Shown: positions 19,935 to 29,490, counted from the first letter of the stretch. The stretch: 64,000 nt of DNA from Acidobacteriota bacterium (GCA_021325515.1 JAJPHC010000057.1:145179-209178), one strand, 5' to 3'. The notes: a model not told the origin generated them from the letters alone. Numbers and translations are program-made.

Positions 19935-19961
19935 TTAGCACTCAGGCTTTGCGAGTGCTAA
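19935..19961. promoter_or_regulatory. CIRCE operator (HrcA-binding site)
   Basis: TTAGCACTC (19935-19943), nine bases, then GAGTGCTAA (19953-19961) is a perfect match to the CIRCE consensus. It directly abuts and overlaps the groES promoter -10 by one base, so HrcA binding would block initiation. Confidence 0.97.
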
Positions 19962-19989
19962 CAATAGGCCGGCGAATTTATTCTGTCAA
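19961..19989 (-). promoter_or_regulatory. Promoter of groES-groEL
   Basis: On the minus strand TTGACA (19984-19989) and TATTGT (19961-19966) are 17 bp apart. This gives a vegetative sigma-type promoter whose start region falls within CIRCE. Confidence 0.88.
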
Positions 19990-20011
19990 GCGCTGGCGGA
20001 TTTTCGTTGCT

Positions 20012-20047
20012 AAAAAAAAGAGGCGAGCGAATGGATTCGCTCGCCTC
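20012..20047 (-). terminator. Rho-independent terminator of the beta-helix gene
   Basis: A stem of 12 bp or more (20020-20032 with 20035-20047, arm GAGGCGAGCGAA) is followed, on the minus strand, by a run of eight T. It lies 30 nt after the stop at 20077 and just upstream of the groES promoter, insulating the two units. Confidence 0.92.
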
Positions 20048-20076
20048 GTCCGGGACTCCGGATCAAGGAAGGCTGT

Positions 20077-20991
20077 TTACTGCTGACCCTGCAGCGGCTG
20101 TGAGCAGGCGTTGCTGCCGCCGTTACCGTCGATGACGTTGTTCGAGAAGCACTTCGTCACGCCAGTGCCGGTGACGCCGTTGGCGGTGTTGTTCGTGACC
20201 GAGTTCCGCGACATGCGGATCGTCGGGCTTCCGCCGAGGCCTGCGCGGACACCCGTTCCGTTCGCGTTGATGATGTTTCCTTCGAGTACGGCCGTCGATG
20301 TGCCGCTCTCGATCTGGAAGCCAACGCCCGAATTCTTCGTGATCACAGAGTCATACACCGCGGCCGTGGTCGGCGTGGCCGTCGCGATATCGATTCCGTC
20401 GCCGCCGTTCGTCGAAATGTGGGAGTTGGAGACGGTCAGGTTCACTGCGCCCGTGCCCGTCGACAGCGCCGCGATGCCGATGCCGTTGATGTTGAGAATC
20501 TCGCAGTGGTGAACAAACACGCCAATGGTGTTGGACGTATTCGTCGCCACGATGCCGCGGCTGCTGAAGTTCGCGATGTTCACGTCATAGAGCGACACGG
20601 ATCCGGCCTGAATGATGTTGACGCCGTTCGTGCCGAGCGTCGTGCCGGCTCCGTTGATGTCGATGCCTCTCAGCACGATCTTGTCCGTCGCGAGAGCGTT
20701 GACGACAATGCCCTGCGTTCCGGAAGCAAGAACGCTCCCGTACGTGCCGGTGCAGTCGATCGTGATCGACTTCGTGATCGTCACGGCGCCGAAACCACCC
20801 GGATCCAGGCAGTTGATGATGCCCGGGCTCGCGGTCTTGGAGATTGCACCTGCAAACGTCTTACAGGGTGCGGTGCGGCTGCATGGGTTGACGTCGTCGC
20901 CAACACCGGAAACCCAGGTGCGTGTCGCCTGTGCATTTGCAGCGGTCGATATGCCGATGAGCAGAATTGCTGCGATGAGAAACCGTTTCAA
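20077..20991 (-). CDS. Exported right-handed parallel beta-helix protein
   Basis: I place the start at a TTG (20991) because GGAGGAGG lies five bases upstream and it begins a clean signal peptide (MKRFLIAAILLIGISTAANA). This gives 304 residues; an upstream in-frame extension to 21372 is low-complexity and unlikely. The mature part has repeating strands rich in Asn, Gly, Thr and Ile (GVNIIQAGSVSLYDVNIANF, VNLTVSNSHISTNGGDGIDI), the pattern of parallel beta-helix proteins. It could bind or cleave polysaccharide, but no catalytic residues are identifiable. A terminator follows. Confidence 0.75.
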   Translation of the reverse strand: MKRFLIAAILLIGISTAANAQATRTWVSGVGDDVNPCSRTAPCKTFAGAISKTASPGIINCLDPGGFGAVTITKSITIDCTGTYGSVLASGTQGIVVNALATDKIVLRGIDINGAGTTLGTNGVNIIQAGSVSLYDVNIANFSSRGIVATNTSNTIGVFVHHCEILNINGIGIAALSTGTGAVNLTVSNSHISTNGGDGIDIATATPTTAAVYDSVITKNSGVGFQIESGTSTAVLEGNIINANGTGVRAGLGGSPTIRMSRNSVTNNTANGVTGTGVTKCFSNNVIDGNGGSNACSQPLQGQQ

Positions 20992-21229
20992 AGTCTTCCT
21001 CCTCCGTTCAGCGAAACGCCCGGCAGAATCAGTGTGCGCGCCGCTGGTTTTTCGAATCGTCTTGAAGGTTGAAAAGTATATGTCGTTTTGCCCACCCACT
21101 GTGAGCTGAGTCACTCGATCGAAGAATTCTTTCCGTAAGGTGCCGGGCGCAGCCGTTCCCGCTCTGTTGCAGGAACCGGCTTTCCGGCGGGACGGAAGAA
21201 GCGATCGCGGTGCTATCGTTCCGCTCGTC

Positions 21230-22648
21230 ATGCGCAAACTGTCTCTGCTCCTTTTGGCCGCAGCCGTTCTCTCTCTCTTCTCGCCAGGTGCAAACGCCAC
21301 GTGCGGCGGCGGCGGGGGAGGCGGCATGGGCGGCATGATGCCGGGCGGCATGGGGCGCATGGACAACACCATGGCGCCTCCGCGTGTCTATCTCGTTCCC
21401 TGGCGCCTCGTGGGTGCGGCTGAAGCTCCGCCACCCGCGGCGATGACGCTCTACTGGTTCCCTGCGTCGAACGCCGACACGGATCTGCGCGAGTCGCGGA
21501 TGCTCACGCTGTACAGCGCGCAATGCATCGGAATGGAGCTCGTGCGGCCCGATGACGCAGCGACGATCGCGAAGTTCGAGCTCACCGGCAAACTGCCCGC
21601 GGCGCTCCTCGTCGGAAAGGACGACAAGCTGGTCGCCCGCGTCGACGCGGAGAACGGACACCTGAAGCTCGCGCGCGTCGAGAACATGATTCACGATGCG
21701 ATCTTCAACGCCGAGACCGCACTCGAGGCGCAACTCGATGACGCGCGCAGAAAGGCCGACGCCGGCGACAAGCAGGGTGCCATCGATGCGTATCAGAAGG
21801 TGTGGGCGGAGCGATGCATCGCTCCGAAGAAGGGACGCGCAGCACAGAAGGGATTGAAGAAGCTCGGTGTCGAAGTGAAAGATGCGGCGCTGCGCTCGAG
21901 CGATCCGCAGCTCTCGCCCGAGATGAACGCGCGGATGATCGCGGAGATGCAGCGCGGTCTGGATGCGGAGCTCGCAACCGATTACGAAGCTGCGCGCCGC
22001 GCGTACCTCGCAGCCTCGCAGCTCGACCCCGCCGATCCGGTGCCGGGCCGTTTCCTCGGCGAGCTCTATCGCCACAACACCGGCGAATGGGCAAAGGCGA
22101 TCAACACTTTCAAGCGCCTGCTCGCGATGCAGCCCGATCCTCTCACCCGCGCCGTCGCTCTGCACGGCCTCGGCAAGATGACGATTCATATGGGCAATTC
22201 GGCGAAGGGCCTCGCGCTCTTCGAAGAATCGATCGCCGCCTATCCTCTTCCGCTCACCTATCGCAATCTCGCCGTCTATTGGAACTCGGAAGGACAGCAT
22301 GCGAAAGCGGATGGCTTCGTGAAGAAGGCGCTCGCTCTCGATCCTGCCGACTCATACAACCTCATCTTCGCCGCCACTTATCTCGCCGACAGCGGCCGGA
22401 AAGAGGAAGCGCTGAAGATCGCGCAGGAGAACGAGGGCGTCCTCGCCGCCTCCTACAATCTCGCTGCGATCTACGCCATCCTCGGCAACAAGGGAAAAGC
22501 GATGGAGATGCTCAAGCGCCACTTCTACACGTACGAGCGCTACGACGATGTGCGGGCTCACGAGATGTGGGAGGCGCGCGTCGACTATGTGTTTGCGTCG
22601 ATGAAGGATGATCCGGAGTTCGTGAAGCTGACGGCGCTGGCGAAATAA
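21230..22648 (+). CDS. Exported tetratricopeptide-repeat protein with Gly/Met-rich N-terminus
   Basis: From the ATG at 21230 there are 472 residues. A signal peptide (MRKLSLLLLAAAVLSLFSPG) is followed by a glycine- and methionine-rich stretch (GGGGGGGMGGMMPGGMGRM) that could bind metal. A thioredoxin-like region of about 120 residues and then TPR helices follow (AIDAYQKVWAERC, AINTFKRLLAMQPDP, GLALFEESIAAYPLPLTYRN, KALALDPADSYNLIFAATYL). No good ribosome site is visible; the signal peptide decides the start. It overlaps the next gene by one base (TAATG), so translation is coupled. Role unknown. Confidence 0.7.
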   Translation: MRKLSLLLLAAAVLSLFSPGANATCGGGGGGGMGGMMPGGMGRMDNTMAPPRVYLVPWRLVGAAEAPPPAAMTLYWFPASNADTDLRESRMLTLYSAQCIGMELVRPDDAATIAKFELTGKLPAALLVGKDDKLVARVDAENGHLKLARVENMIHDAIFNAETALEAQLDDARRKADAGDKQGAIDAYQKVWAERCIAPKKGRAAQKGLKKLGVEVKDAALRSSDPQLSPEMNARMIAEMQRGLDAELATDYEAARRAYLAASQLDPADPVPGRFLGELYRHNTGEWAKAINTFKRLLAMQPDPLTRAVALHGLGKMTIHMGNSAKGLALFEESIAAYPLPLTYRNLAVYWNSEGQHAKADGFVKKALALDPADSYNLIFAATYLADSGRKEEALKIAQENEGVLAASYNLAAIYAILGNKGKAMEMLKRHFYTYERYDDVRAHEMWEARVDYVFASMKDDPEFVKLTALAK

Positions 22649-23679
22649 TGAATCCACTCCTTTTCGCCGTGGCACGTGGTGAGCGCGTGCCCGTGGAAGG
22701 GGGCGAGATCGTTGCGGAAGCCGCCGCCGAGGGCATGCTCGGGCTCCTCGCGCACGCGGCTACGAACGTCCACCGCGAGCTGCAGATGAAGGCAGCGGCG
22801 ATCGAGGCGCATGCCCGTGCGATGAACCTCGAGCTGTCGCGCGTCGTCCGCGCGTTTCAGGAGAAGAGTCTGCGCGTGATCGCCTTCAAAGGCGCGGTGC
22901 TCTCGCAGCAACTGTACGGGGCGATGGGATTGCGGAGCTTCAGCGATCTCGACCTGCTCGTCTCGCCGCTCGATGCGGATGCCGCCGAGCATCTGCTGAA
23001 GGCTCTCGGTTATCGCGAGCTCGAATCGCTGAGCGACGCAGAACGCTCGATCAACCGGCGTTACACAGGTGAATCGCTCTTTCTCAACGACGGGAACGGT
23101 GTGCTCGTCGACCTGCACACGAAGTTTTCCAATGAGCAGTTTCCTCTGCGCCTCGCATTCGAAGATGTCTGGTCGCGCCGGACGGAAGTCGAAGGAATCC
23201 CAACGCTCGGAATGTCGGATCTCGCGGTCGTCACCTGCAGTCACGCCGCGAAACATCTCTGGCATCGGCTCGAGTTTTTTGCGCAGATCGCGGCGCTCTC
23301 ACGTATGCGGCTCGACTGGGCTGAAGTCGATCGGATCGCGGCCGGCAGTTGCGCCGCGCGGCAGGTCGGGCTCTCGTTTCTGCTTGCGCAGGATCGAATC
23401 GGAATCGAGCTGCCTCCTCTTCCTCGCTGTCTCGCGAAGGCCGCTGATGTTCATGCGCGGTCGGCGCGGCTCGTTGCTTCGCGTCACGACGCCACCGGAC
23501 GCGACCTCTTCCTTCTGCTCGACCGCCGGCGGGACGCGGTTCGCTCGCTCGCGCTGGCTCTGTTCGTTCCGACACGCACCGACTGGCACGCCTCGTCGCT
23601 GCCGGCGTTCGCGCACTGGCTGCTCCGGCCGTTGCGTCTGATGAGCCGCCGTGTGACTGCTTTTTGGCGCGATCGGTAA
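22648..23679 (+). CDS. Nucleotidyltransferase-family protein (uncharacterised NTP_transf_5 type)
   Basis: The 343-residue protein has the nucleotidyltransferase core GLRSFSDLDLLVSPLDADAA, where the D-L-D pair is the metal-binding acidic motif. It is preceded by VIAFKGAVLSQQLYG, the family's K-G-x-x-L segment. C-terminal helical domain includes HAAKHLWHRLEFFAQIAAL. Members are often found in natural-product, exopolysaccharide or peptide-modification loci, but substrates are unknown. Here the only partner is the coupled exported TPR gene. Confidence 0.75.
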   Translation: MNPLLFAVARGERVPVEGGEIVAEAAAEGMLGLLAHAATNVHRELQMKAAAIEAHARAMNLELSRVVRAFQEKSLRVIAFKGAVLSQQLYGAMGLRSFSDLDLLVSPLDADAAEHLLKALGYRELESLSDAERSINRRYTGESLFLNDGNGVLVDLHTKFSNEQFPLRLAFEDVWSRRTEVEGIPTLGMSDLAVVTCSHAAKHLWHRLEFFAQIAALSRMRLDWAEVDRIAAGSCAARQVGLSFLLAQDRIGIELPPLPRCLAKAADVHARSARLVASRHDATGRDLFLLLDRRRDAVRSLALALFVPTRTDWHASSLPAFAHWLLRPLRLMSRRVTAFWRDR

Positions 23680-23757
23680 ATGGGGGACGTCCGACCCAAA
23701 CTCGGCGCCCAAAGTCGAGCAGAAGAAGAGCCGGCGGATCGAGATTCAGTGAGCGAT

Positions 23758-23786
23758 CCCCTCTCCCCGTGCAACGGGGCGAGGGG
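23758..23786. other. Intergenic hairpin between convergent genes
   Basis: CCCCTC-T-CCCCG (23758-23769) pairs with CGGGG-C-GAGGGG (23775-23786) with one mismatch. It has no T-run but sits between two convergent genes, so it may serve both as a weak terminator. CTCTCCCCG...CGGGG hairpins of this type also recur as extragenic repeats in other bacteria. Confidence 0.4.
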
Positions 23787-23788
23787 AA

Positions 23789-25234
23789 CTAATGCGCTTC
23801 GGCGGCAAGACGTGCGGGACTCTCTTCGTGCGCGCGAAGGAACGACCGCGGATCGCTGAGCACGTCGCCCATTCCCATCCGCATTCCCTTCCGGATCGCC
23901 TTGAGCGTCACCTTGCCTGTGGCGATCGCTCCGAGAATCGCGAGCTGCGTCTTGAACTTTCCATGGTACCGATAGCGCACGTCGACCACGTGCTTCCAGA
24001 GGCCTGCGTATTCCTTGTAGAACTCGAGCAGCGGCAGCTTCGTCGGTAACACCGTGTGCGCGATGTCGAATAGCTCCCAGTCTCGGGTCTGGACGTCGGG
24101 CTCGACCTCGTCCCACAGGTCCGTGCCGGGCAGCGGTGTGAGTACCGAGAACCCGGAGTTGTACGCGCCTGTTTCGTCGATCCAGCGCTTGAGCTTTTCG
24201 AAGTCTTCGCGATCCCAGCTGGGATCGACGATGAAGTTCGGGGTGTAGCCGACGCCGAGCTCCTGCAGGATCCGGATCGCGCGATTGTTGTTGTCGGCCG
24301 TGTTCTTCTTGTTGACGGACTTCAGCCCCGCATCGTCGATCTTTTCCAGGCCGAGGAAGACGGTCATCCGGCCGCATTCCTTCCACTGCTCGATGAGATC
24401 GGGGAACTTGCAGATGATGTCGCTGCGCGTCTGAATCGTGTAGTGCTTCTTGATTCCGGATGCGATGAGCTCCTGGCCGAGCTCACGCCCGCGCTTCACA
24501 TTCATCCAGAAGATGTCGTCCGTGATGAAGACATTCGGCGCCTCGATCTGCTGCAGTTCCTTCACGACGCGCGCCGGTGATTTTTCGCGGAATGTGCTTT
24601 CGTGAAACTTCCAGACCGAACAGAAGTTGCATTTGAACGGGCAGCCGCGGGCGGTCTCCAGCAGAGCGAGCGGCCGGCGGAAGTTGATGTAGTACTCGTG
24701 CGCGTACTCGCGGATGAGATGGCGTGCGGGGAAGGGAAGCTCATCGACATTGCCGCGTGCCGGCGCATGACCGGTATCGATCGGCGTCGATTGATTGATC
24801 AGGAGTCCGGGCACCTTGCGCAGATCGCGATCGCGCTGCCATGCATTCACGAGCAGCGGCATGACCTCTTCGCCGTCGCCGACGACGATGACGTCGATCG
24901 GATCTTTGAGGAACCATTTCGGATCGCGCGATGCGTCGTGGCCGCCGACGACGATCAGAGCATGCGGCGCTTCCTGCCGCACGCGCTTCGCGAGCCGCAT
25001 CATGCGGAATCGTTCCGTCGTGAAGTTGCACTGCAGCCCGACGATCTCGGGCTCGAACGCGCGCATCTTCCGAAAGCCCTTGTCGACTCCATCGATGCGC
25101 ATGTCGATGATCTGGCATTTGTGGTCGGGCTCGAGACCACCGGCCACGCACTCCAGGCCGAGTGGCTCGACGAAGGTGATCATCTCCAGGCCGATGATTC
25201 CGCCGATGGGCGCCTTGAGCAGAGTGACTCGCAT
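23789..25234 (-). CDS. B12-binding domain radical SAM protein
   Basis: The 481-residue enzyme has an N-terminal cobalamin-binding Rossmann domain (roughly 1-160: LGLECVAGGLEPDHKCQIID, IVVGGHDASRDP, VVGDGEEVMP). A radical SAM core follows with the cluster motif CPFKCNFC (near residue 205) and a helical C-terminus. Related enzymes methylate unactivated carbons (for example hopanoid C-3) or form rings. The opening EPLGLECVAGG phrase recalls HpnR, but no hopanoid genes are nearby and I do not assign it. It lies 47 nt downstream of the RND permease on the same strand, so read-through is possible. Confidence 0.82.
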   Translation of the reverse strand: MRVTLLKAPIGGIIGLEMITFVEPLGLECVAGGLEPDHKCQIIDMRIDGVDKGFRKMRAFEPEIVGLQCNFTTERFRMMRLAKRVRQEAPHALIVVGGHDASRDPKWFLKDPIDVIVVGDGEEVMPLLVNAWQRDRDLRKVPGLLINQSTPIDTGHAPARGNVDELPFPARHLIREYAHEYYINFRRPLALLETARGCPFKCNFCSVWKFHESTFREKSPARVVKELQQIEAPNVFITDDIFWMNVKRGRELGQELIASGIKKHYTIQTRSDIICKFPDLIEQWKECGRMTVFLGLEKIDDAGLKSVNKKNTADNNNRAIRILQELGVGYTPNFIVDPSWDREDFEKLKRWIDETGAYNSGFSVLTPLPGTDLWDEVEPDVQTRDWELFDIAHTVLPTKLPLLEFYKEYAGLWKHVVDVRYRYHGKFKTQLAILGAIATGKVTLKAIRKGMRMGMGDVLSDPRSFLRAHEESPARLAAEAH

Positions 25235-25281
25235 TCAACAAAATCTATCACGGCCGCGCGCCGCGCTCCGTCCGGGCGGGA

Positions 25282-28200
25282 TTAAACAGCTCCGACCTGC
25301 TCCTCCTCCTCGATCAAGTCGAGCTCGCGCAAGGTCGCGTCTTCGTCCGGTCGTCCCCGGCGACGCAGCTTTTCCATGTAGAGGTAGAACACCGGCGTCA
25401 CGTAGAGCGTCAGCGTCTGCGAGAAGATGAGGCCGCCGACGACAGCGAGCCCCAGCGGCCGGCGCGACTCCGCCCCCGCGCCGAAGCCGAGCGCGAGTGG
25501 AAGAGTGCCCATCAGCGCAGCCATCGTCGTCATCATGATCGGGCGGAACCGCACGACGCACGCCTCGTAGATCGAAGCCTCGGCGGACTTTCCCGTCTTC
25601 TGCGCGTCGAGCGCGAAGTCGATCATCATGATGCCGTTCTTCTTCACGAGACCGACGAGCATGATGACTCCGACGAAGGCATAGATCGACAGATCGACAT
25701 GGAAGATGAGCAGTGTGAGCAGCGCGCCGAATCCCGCGAAGGGGAGTGCCGAGAGAATCGTCAGCGGATGGATGAAGCTCTCATAGAGAATGCCGAGGAC
25801 CATGTAGATCACCGCGATCGCGATGATGAGCAGAAGCCCGAGGCCCTGCAGCGATGACTGGAACGCCTGCGCCGTTCCCTGGAACGACGTGGTGACGGCC
25901 GATGGCAGGCCCTTCGCTGCCTTTTCGATCTGCGCGACGGCTTGGCCGAGCGAGACGCCGGGCTTCAGGTTGAAGGAGATCGTCACCGACGGGAGTTGTC
26001 CGGAGTGATTCACGCTCAGCGGGCCTACGGTCGGCACCAGCTTCGCGACGGTCGCGAGCGGAATGAGCTCGCCCGATGACGCGCGCACGTAGAGCAGCGA
26101 GAGCGATTGCGGATTCGCCTGATACTCGGGACTCAGCTCCATGACGACCTGGTAGGAGTTGTTGGGCGCGTAGATCGTCGAGACCTGGCGCGTTCCGTAC
26201 GACGAGAAGAGCGCGTCTTCGATCTGATTCGCGGTCAGCCCGAGTGCGGCAGCGCGCTCGCGATCGATCTGCACGTTGACCGTCGGGTTGCGCAGCATCA
26301 GATCGGTGCTGATGTCGATGATGCCCGGCAGCGCGCGCATTTTCTCGGTCATCGTCTGCGCGGCTTCGTAGAGCGTCTTCGTGTCGCCCGACTGCAGCGT
26401 GTACTGGTATTGCGAGTTGGAGGAACGTCCGCCGAGTCGAATCGGCGGAGGATTCTGCAACGACACACGCAGCCCGGGAATCGCATTCAACTTCGGACGA
26501 AGGTCAGCGATGACCTTGTCGATCGAGTCCTTCCGTTCTCCTCGGCTGACGAGGCGCAGCGAGATGATGCCCTGATTGAGCGTTCCTCTGCCGCCGCCCA
26601 CGAACGAGAAGTACGTCGCGACGCGCTTGTCCTGGGAGACGATGTCCATCGCCGCTCGCTGATGCCGCACCATGTCCGCGAACGAGATGCCCTGGATCGC
26701 TTCGAGACTGATACGGACTTCGCCCTGATCCTCGTTCGGGATGAAGCCTTTCGGCACTGCCACGAACAACCACGCCGTGGCTGCGAGGATCACGAACGAG
26801 AATCCGAGGACGGCGGCGCGGTGCTTGAGCGACCACTTCAGGCCGCGCTCGTAGACTGCCAGCATCGAGTCGAAGAATCGCTCGATGCGCCGATAGAGAG
26901 CGCCGTGCTGCTCCTTTCCGTGAGGCCGGAGAAACTTCGCCGAGAGCAAAGGCGTGAGCGAAAGGGAGACGAAGCCCGAGACGAGAATCGCTGCGCCGAT
27001 CGTGACCGCGAATTCATGGAAGAGGCGCCCGAGGATGCCGCCCATGAAGAGGATGGGGATGAACACTGCGGCCAGCGAGATCGTCATCGAGAGAATCGTG
27101 AAACCGATCTCGCGCGAGCCCTTCATCGCTGCTTCGTACGGCCTCTCACCGAGCTCCATGTGGCGCACGATGTTCTCGAGCATAACGATCGCGTCGTCGA
27201 CGACGAAGCCGACGGACAGCGTCAATGCCATCAGCGAGAGGTTGTCCAGCGAATAGCCGCAGGCGTACATGACGGCGAATGTGCCGACGATGGACATCGG
27301 CAAAGCGAGACTCGGGATCACCGTCGCGGAGAGATTGCGGAGAAAGAGAAAGATGACGAGGATGACGAGGAACAGCGTCAGCAGCAGCGTGAACTGAACG
27401 TCGCGCACCGACTCGCGAATCGACTGTGCGCGATCGCGATGGATCTCCAGATCGACGGATGCCGGCGCTTCCTTCCGGAACGCCGGCAGCAGGGCGCGGA
27501 CGCGATCCGACACCTCGACGGCATTCGTCCCCGGCTGCTTCTGCACGGCGAGAATGAATCCGCGATGCTGCTTGAACCACGCAGCAGCCTGATTGTTCTC
27601 GACATCATCGAGGACCACGCCGAGCTCTTCGAGATGAATCGGCCGGCCGTTGCGATAGGCCACGGTGATTCGCTTGTAATCATCAGCCTTGTAGAGCTGC
27701 CCGTTCGCCTGAACCGTGTACGACGTGTACGGACCGTTGAGCACACCGGTCGGCAGATTGACGTTGCTGTTGCGCACCGCGGTGACGACTTCGTCGATGC
27801 CGACGCCGCGCGTCGCGAACTGCTTCGGATCGAGCTGAATGCGGACGGCGTATTTCTGGGCGCCGAACACCTGAACCTGCGCGACGCCGGCGACTGTCGA
27901 GATGCGCTGCGCCATGTTGGTCTCGGCAAACTCGTCGAGCTGATACAGCGGCATCGTGTCGGACGTGATCGCCAGATAGAGGACCGGCGTGTCGGCGGGA
28001 TTCACCTTGCTGTACGACGGCGGCGACGGCATGTTGGGCGGCAACTGGCGCGCGGCCGCGGCGATCGCCGCCTGCACGTCCTGCGCGGCATCATCGAGGT
28101 TGCGCGTCAGGTCGAACTGCAGCGTGATCGACGTGCTGCCGAGATATGACGCCGAGGTCATCGAGTCGAGACCGGCGATCGTCGAGAACTGCTTCTCGAG

Positions 28201-28398
28201 CGGCGTCGCCACTGAAGCGGCCATCGTTTCCGGTGATGCTCCGGGCAGCGACGCGGAGACCTGGATCGTCGGGAAGTCGACGTTCGGCAGATCGCTCACG
28301 GGCAACTGGCGGTAGGCCATGATGCCGAACAGGAGGATGGCCACCATGACCAGCGTGGTCATGACGGGACGGCGAATGAATATGGAGGCGATGTTCAT
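25282..28398 (-). CDS. RND multidrug-efflux permease (HAE1/AcrB-like)
   Basis: At 1,038 residues this is full length for an inner-membrane RND pump with 12 helices and two large periplasmic loops. The start MNIASIFIRRPVMTTLVMVA is typical. Proton-relay residues are present: the Asp pair in GFVVDDAIVMLENIVRH (helix 4) and Lys in GLVKKNGIMMIDFAL (helix 10). FRPIMMTTMAALMGTLPLAL matches helix 11. The pump exports lipophilic compounds with the adaptor and outer-membrane channel encoded just upstream. Specificity cannot be predicted. Six bases separate it from the adaptor. Confidence 0.95.
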   Translation of the reverse strand: MNIASIFIRRPVMTTLVMVAILLFGIMAYRQLPVSDLPNVDFPTIQVSASLPGASPETMAASVATPLEKQFSTIAGLDSMTSASYLGSTSITLQFDLTRNLDDAAQDVQAAIAAAARQLPPNMPSPPSYSKVNPADTPVLYLAITSDTMPLYQLDEFAETNMAQRISTVAGVAQVQVFGAQKYAVRIQLDPKQFATRGVGIDEVVTAVRNSNVNLPTGVLNGPYTSYTVQANGQLYKADDYKRITVAYRNGRPIHLEELGVVLDDVENNQAAAWFKQHRGFILAVQKQPGTNAVEVSDRVRALLPAFRKEAPASVDLEIHRDRAQSIRESVRDVQFTLLLTLFLVILVIFLFLRNLSATVIPSLALPMSIVGTFAVMYACGYSLDNLSLMALTLSVGFVVDDAIVMLENIVRHMELGERPYEAAMKGSREIGFTILSMTISLAAVFIPILFMGGILGRLFHEFAVTIGAAILVSGFVSLSLTPLLSAKFLRPHGKEQHGALYRRIERFFDSMLAVYERGLKWSLKHRAAVLGFSFVILAATAWLFVAVPKGFIPNEDQGEVRISLEAIQGISFADMVRHQRAAMDIVSQDKRVATYFSFVGGGRGTLNQGIISLRLVSRGERKDSIDKVIADLRPKLNAIPGLRVSLQNPPPIRLGGRSSNSQYQYTLQSGDTKTLYEAAQTMTEKMRALPGIIDISTDLMLRNPTVNVQIDRERAAALGLTANQIEDALFSSYGTRQVSTIYAPNNSYQVVMELSPEYQANPQSLSLLYVRASSGELIPLATVAKLVPTVGPLSVNHSGQLPSVTISFNLKPGVSLGQAVAQIEKAAKGLPSAVTTSFQGTAQAFQSSLQGLGLLLIIAIAVIYMVLGILYESFIHPLTILSALPFAGFGALLTLLIFHVDLSIYAFVGVIMLVGLVKKNGIMMIDFALDAQKTGKSAEASIYEACVVRFRPIMMTTMAALMGTLPLALGFGAGAESRRPLGLAVVGGLIFSQTLTLYVTPVFYLYMEKLRRRGRPDEDATLRELDLIEEEEQVGAV

Positions 28399-28404
28399 GG
28401 TGAC

Positions 28405-29490
28405 CTACAACTGCGTTCTGACCTCGACCTTGCTCTTCGCCGTCAGTCGGAGCTGGCCATCGGTGACGACGGTCTCGCCGGCGCTGACGCCCTTGTCGAC
28501 GACGGATTTCTGATCGACGGTCTGCGCGATCGTCACAGGCCGCATCTCCACGCCGTTGTCGCTCTTCACGACGAAGACAAACTGGCCGCGCTGTCCCGTC
28601 TGGACCGCCTGCGCAGGAATGACGACGGACGCCGGACGCTCTGCCAGCGTGACTGCCACGTTGACGAACTGGCCAGGCCAGAGCACGCCGTCGCGATTGT
28701 CGTACTTCGCTTTCAATGTGATCGTGCCTGTCGTGGCGTCGACAGCGTTGTCGACGAACGTGAGGATTCCGTTCTCCGTTTTCGCCGCTCCCTGCGGTGT
28801 CGCTGCCACGAGCACGGGCTTCTCGCCGAAGCGTGCGCGCAATTGCCCGAGCTGTGCCTCCGGGACCGAGAACTGGACGTAGACGGGATGGATCTGATTG
28901 ATGACGACGAGCGGCGTCGTGTCGTTGGCCTTCACGAGATTGCCCGGGTGCACCTGCAGCGATCCCGTGCGGCCGTCGATCGGCGCATGAATCTTGCAGT
29001 AGGAGAGCTCGAGCTGCGCATTCTGAATCGCGGCGCGATCTGCCGCGACGACGGCCTTCGCCGCTTCCGCTCCTGCGGTAATCCGGTCGTACTCCTCGTG
29101 CGTCACATAATCCTTCTTCACCAGCTCGGCGTAGCGCGCAGCTTCCGCCTGAGCGTTGCGCAACTGCGCTTCATCGCGCGCGAGATTGGCCCTCGCCTGC
29201 GCCAGCGACGCCTCCAGCGGCCTCGGATCGATCACGAAGAGAAGCTGCCCGCGCCGCACTTCATCGCCTTCGCGAAACGCGACGCGCATCAGCTGTCCTC
29301 CGGCGAGCGCTCGAATGGCGACGGTGGAGAACGGCTGAACGCTTCCGATGGTCTTGATCTGCAGCGGAACGTTCTGCTGTTCGGCGACCGCGACCGTGAC
29401 CGGCACGCGCTCGTCGCGCGCCTTTTCCTGCTTCTGTGCGCATGCGGCCGCGGCTACGAGTGCCAGCGCGAGTGTGAGGCGTCTCATCAT
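28405..29490 (-). CDS. RND efflux periplasmic adaptor (membrane fusion protein)
   Basis: The 361-residue adaptor starts MMRRLTLALALVAAAACAQK; the cysteine after VAAAA may be lipidated, though the lipobox is loose. The lipoyl/barrel-sandwich halves (AIRALAGGQLMRVAFREGDE and KIHAPIDGRTGSLQVHPGNL) flank a helical hairpin (residues about 95-160), then beta-barrel and membrane-proximal domains. It bridges the RND permease to the TolC-like channel. Its start overlaps the channel gene stop in an ATGA. Confidence 0.93.
   Translation of the reverse strand: MMRRLTLALALVAAAACAQKQEKARDERVPVTVAVAEQQNVPLQIKTIGSVQPFSTVAIRALAGGQLMRVAFREGDEVRRGQLLFVIDPRPLEASLAQARANLARDEAQLRNAQAEAARYAELVKKDYVTHEEYDRITAGAEAAKAVVAADRAAIQNAQLELSYCKIHAPIDGRTGSLQVHPGNLVKANDTTPLVVINQIHPVYVQFSVPEAQLGQLRARFGEKPVLVAATPQGAAKTENGILTFVDNAVDATTGTITLKAKYDNRDGVLWPGQFVNVAVTLAERPASVVIPAQAVQTGQRGQFVFVVKSDNGVEMRPVTIAQTVDQKSVVDKGVSAGETVVTDGQLRLTAKSKVEVRTQL

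Noticed and set aside
20992..21372. Upstream in-frame extension of the beta-helix protein
   Set aside because: It is Pro/Arg-rich without coding character; the TTG at 20991 has a strong ribosome site and a signal peptide.
23789..25234. Assignment as hopanoid C-3 methylase HpnR
   Set aside because: Only a short N-terminal resemblance supports it and no hopanoid genes are present in the window.
26107..28149. 680-codon plus-strand frame antisense to the RND permease
   Set aside because: No domain, skewed composition, and wholly inside a conserved gene.
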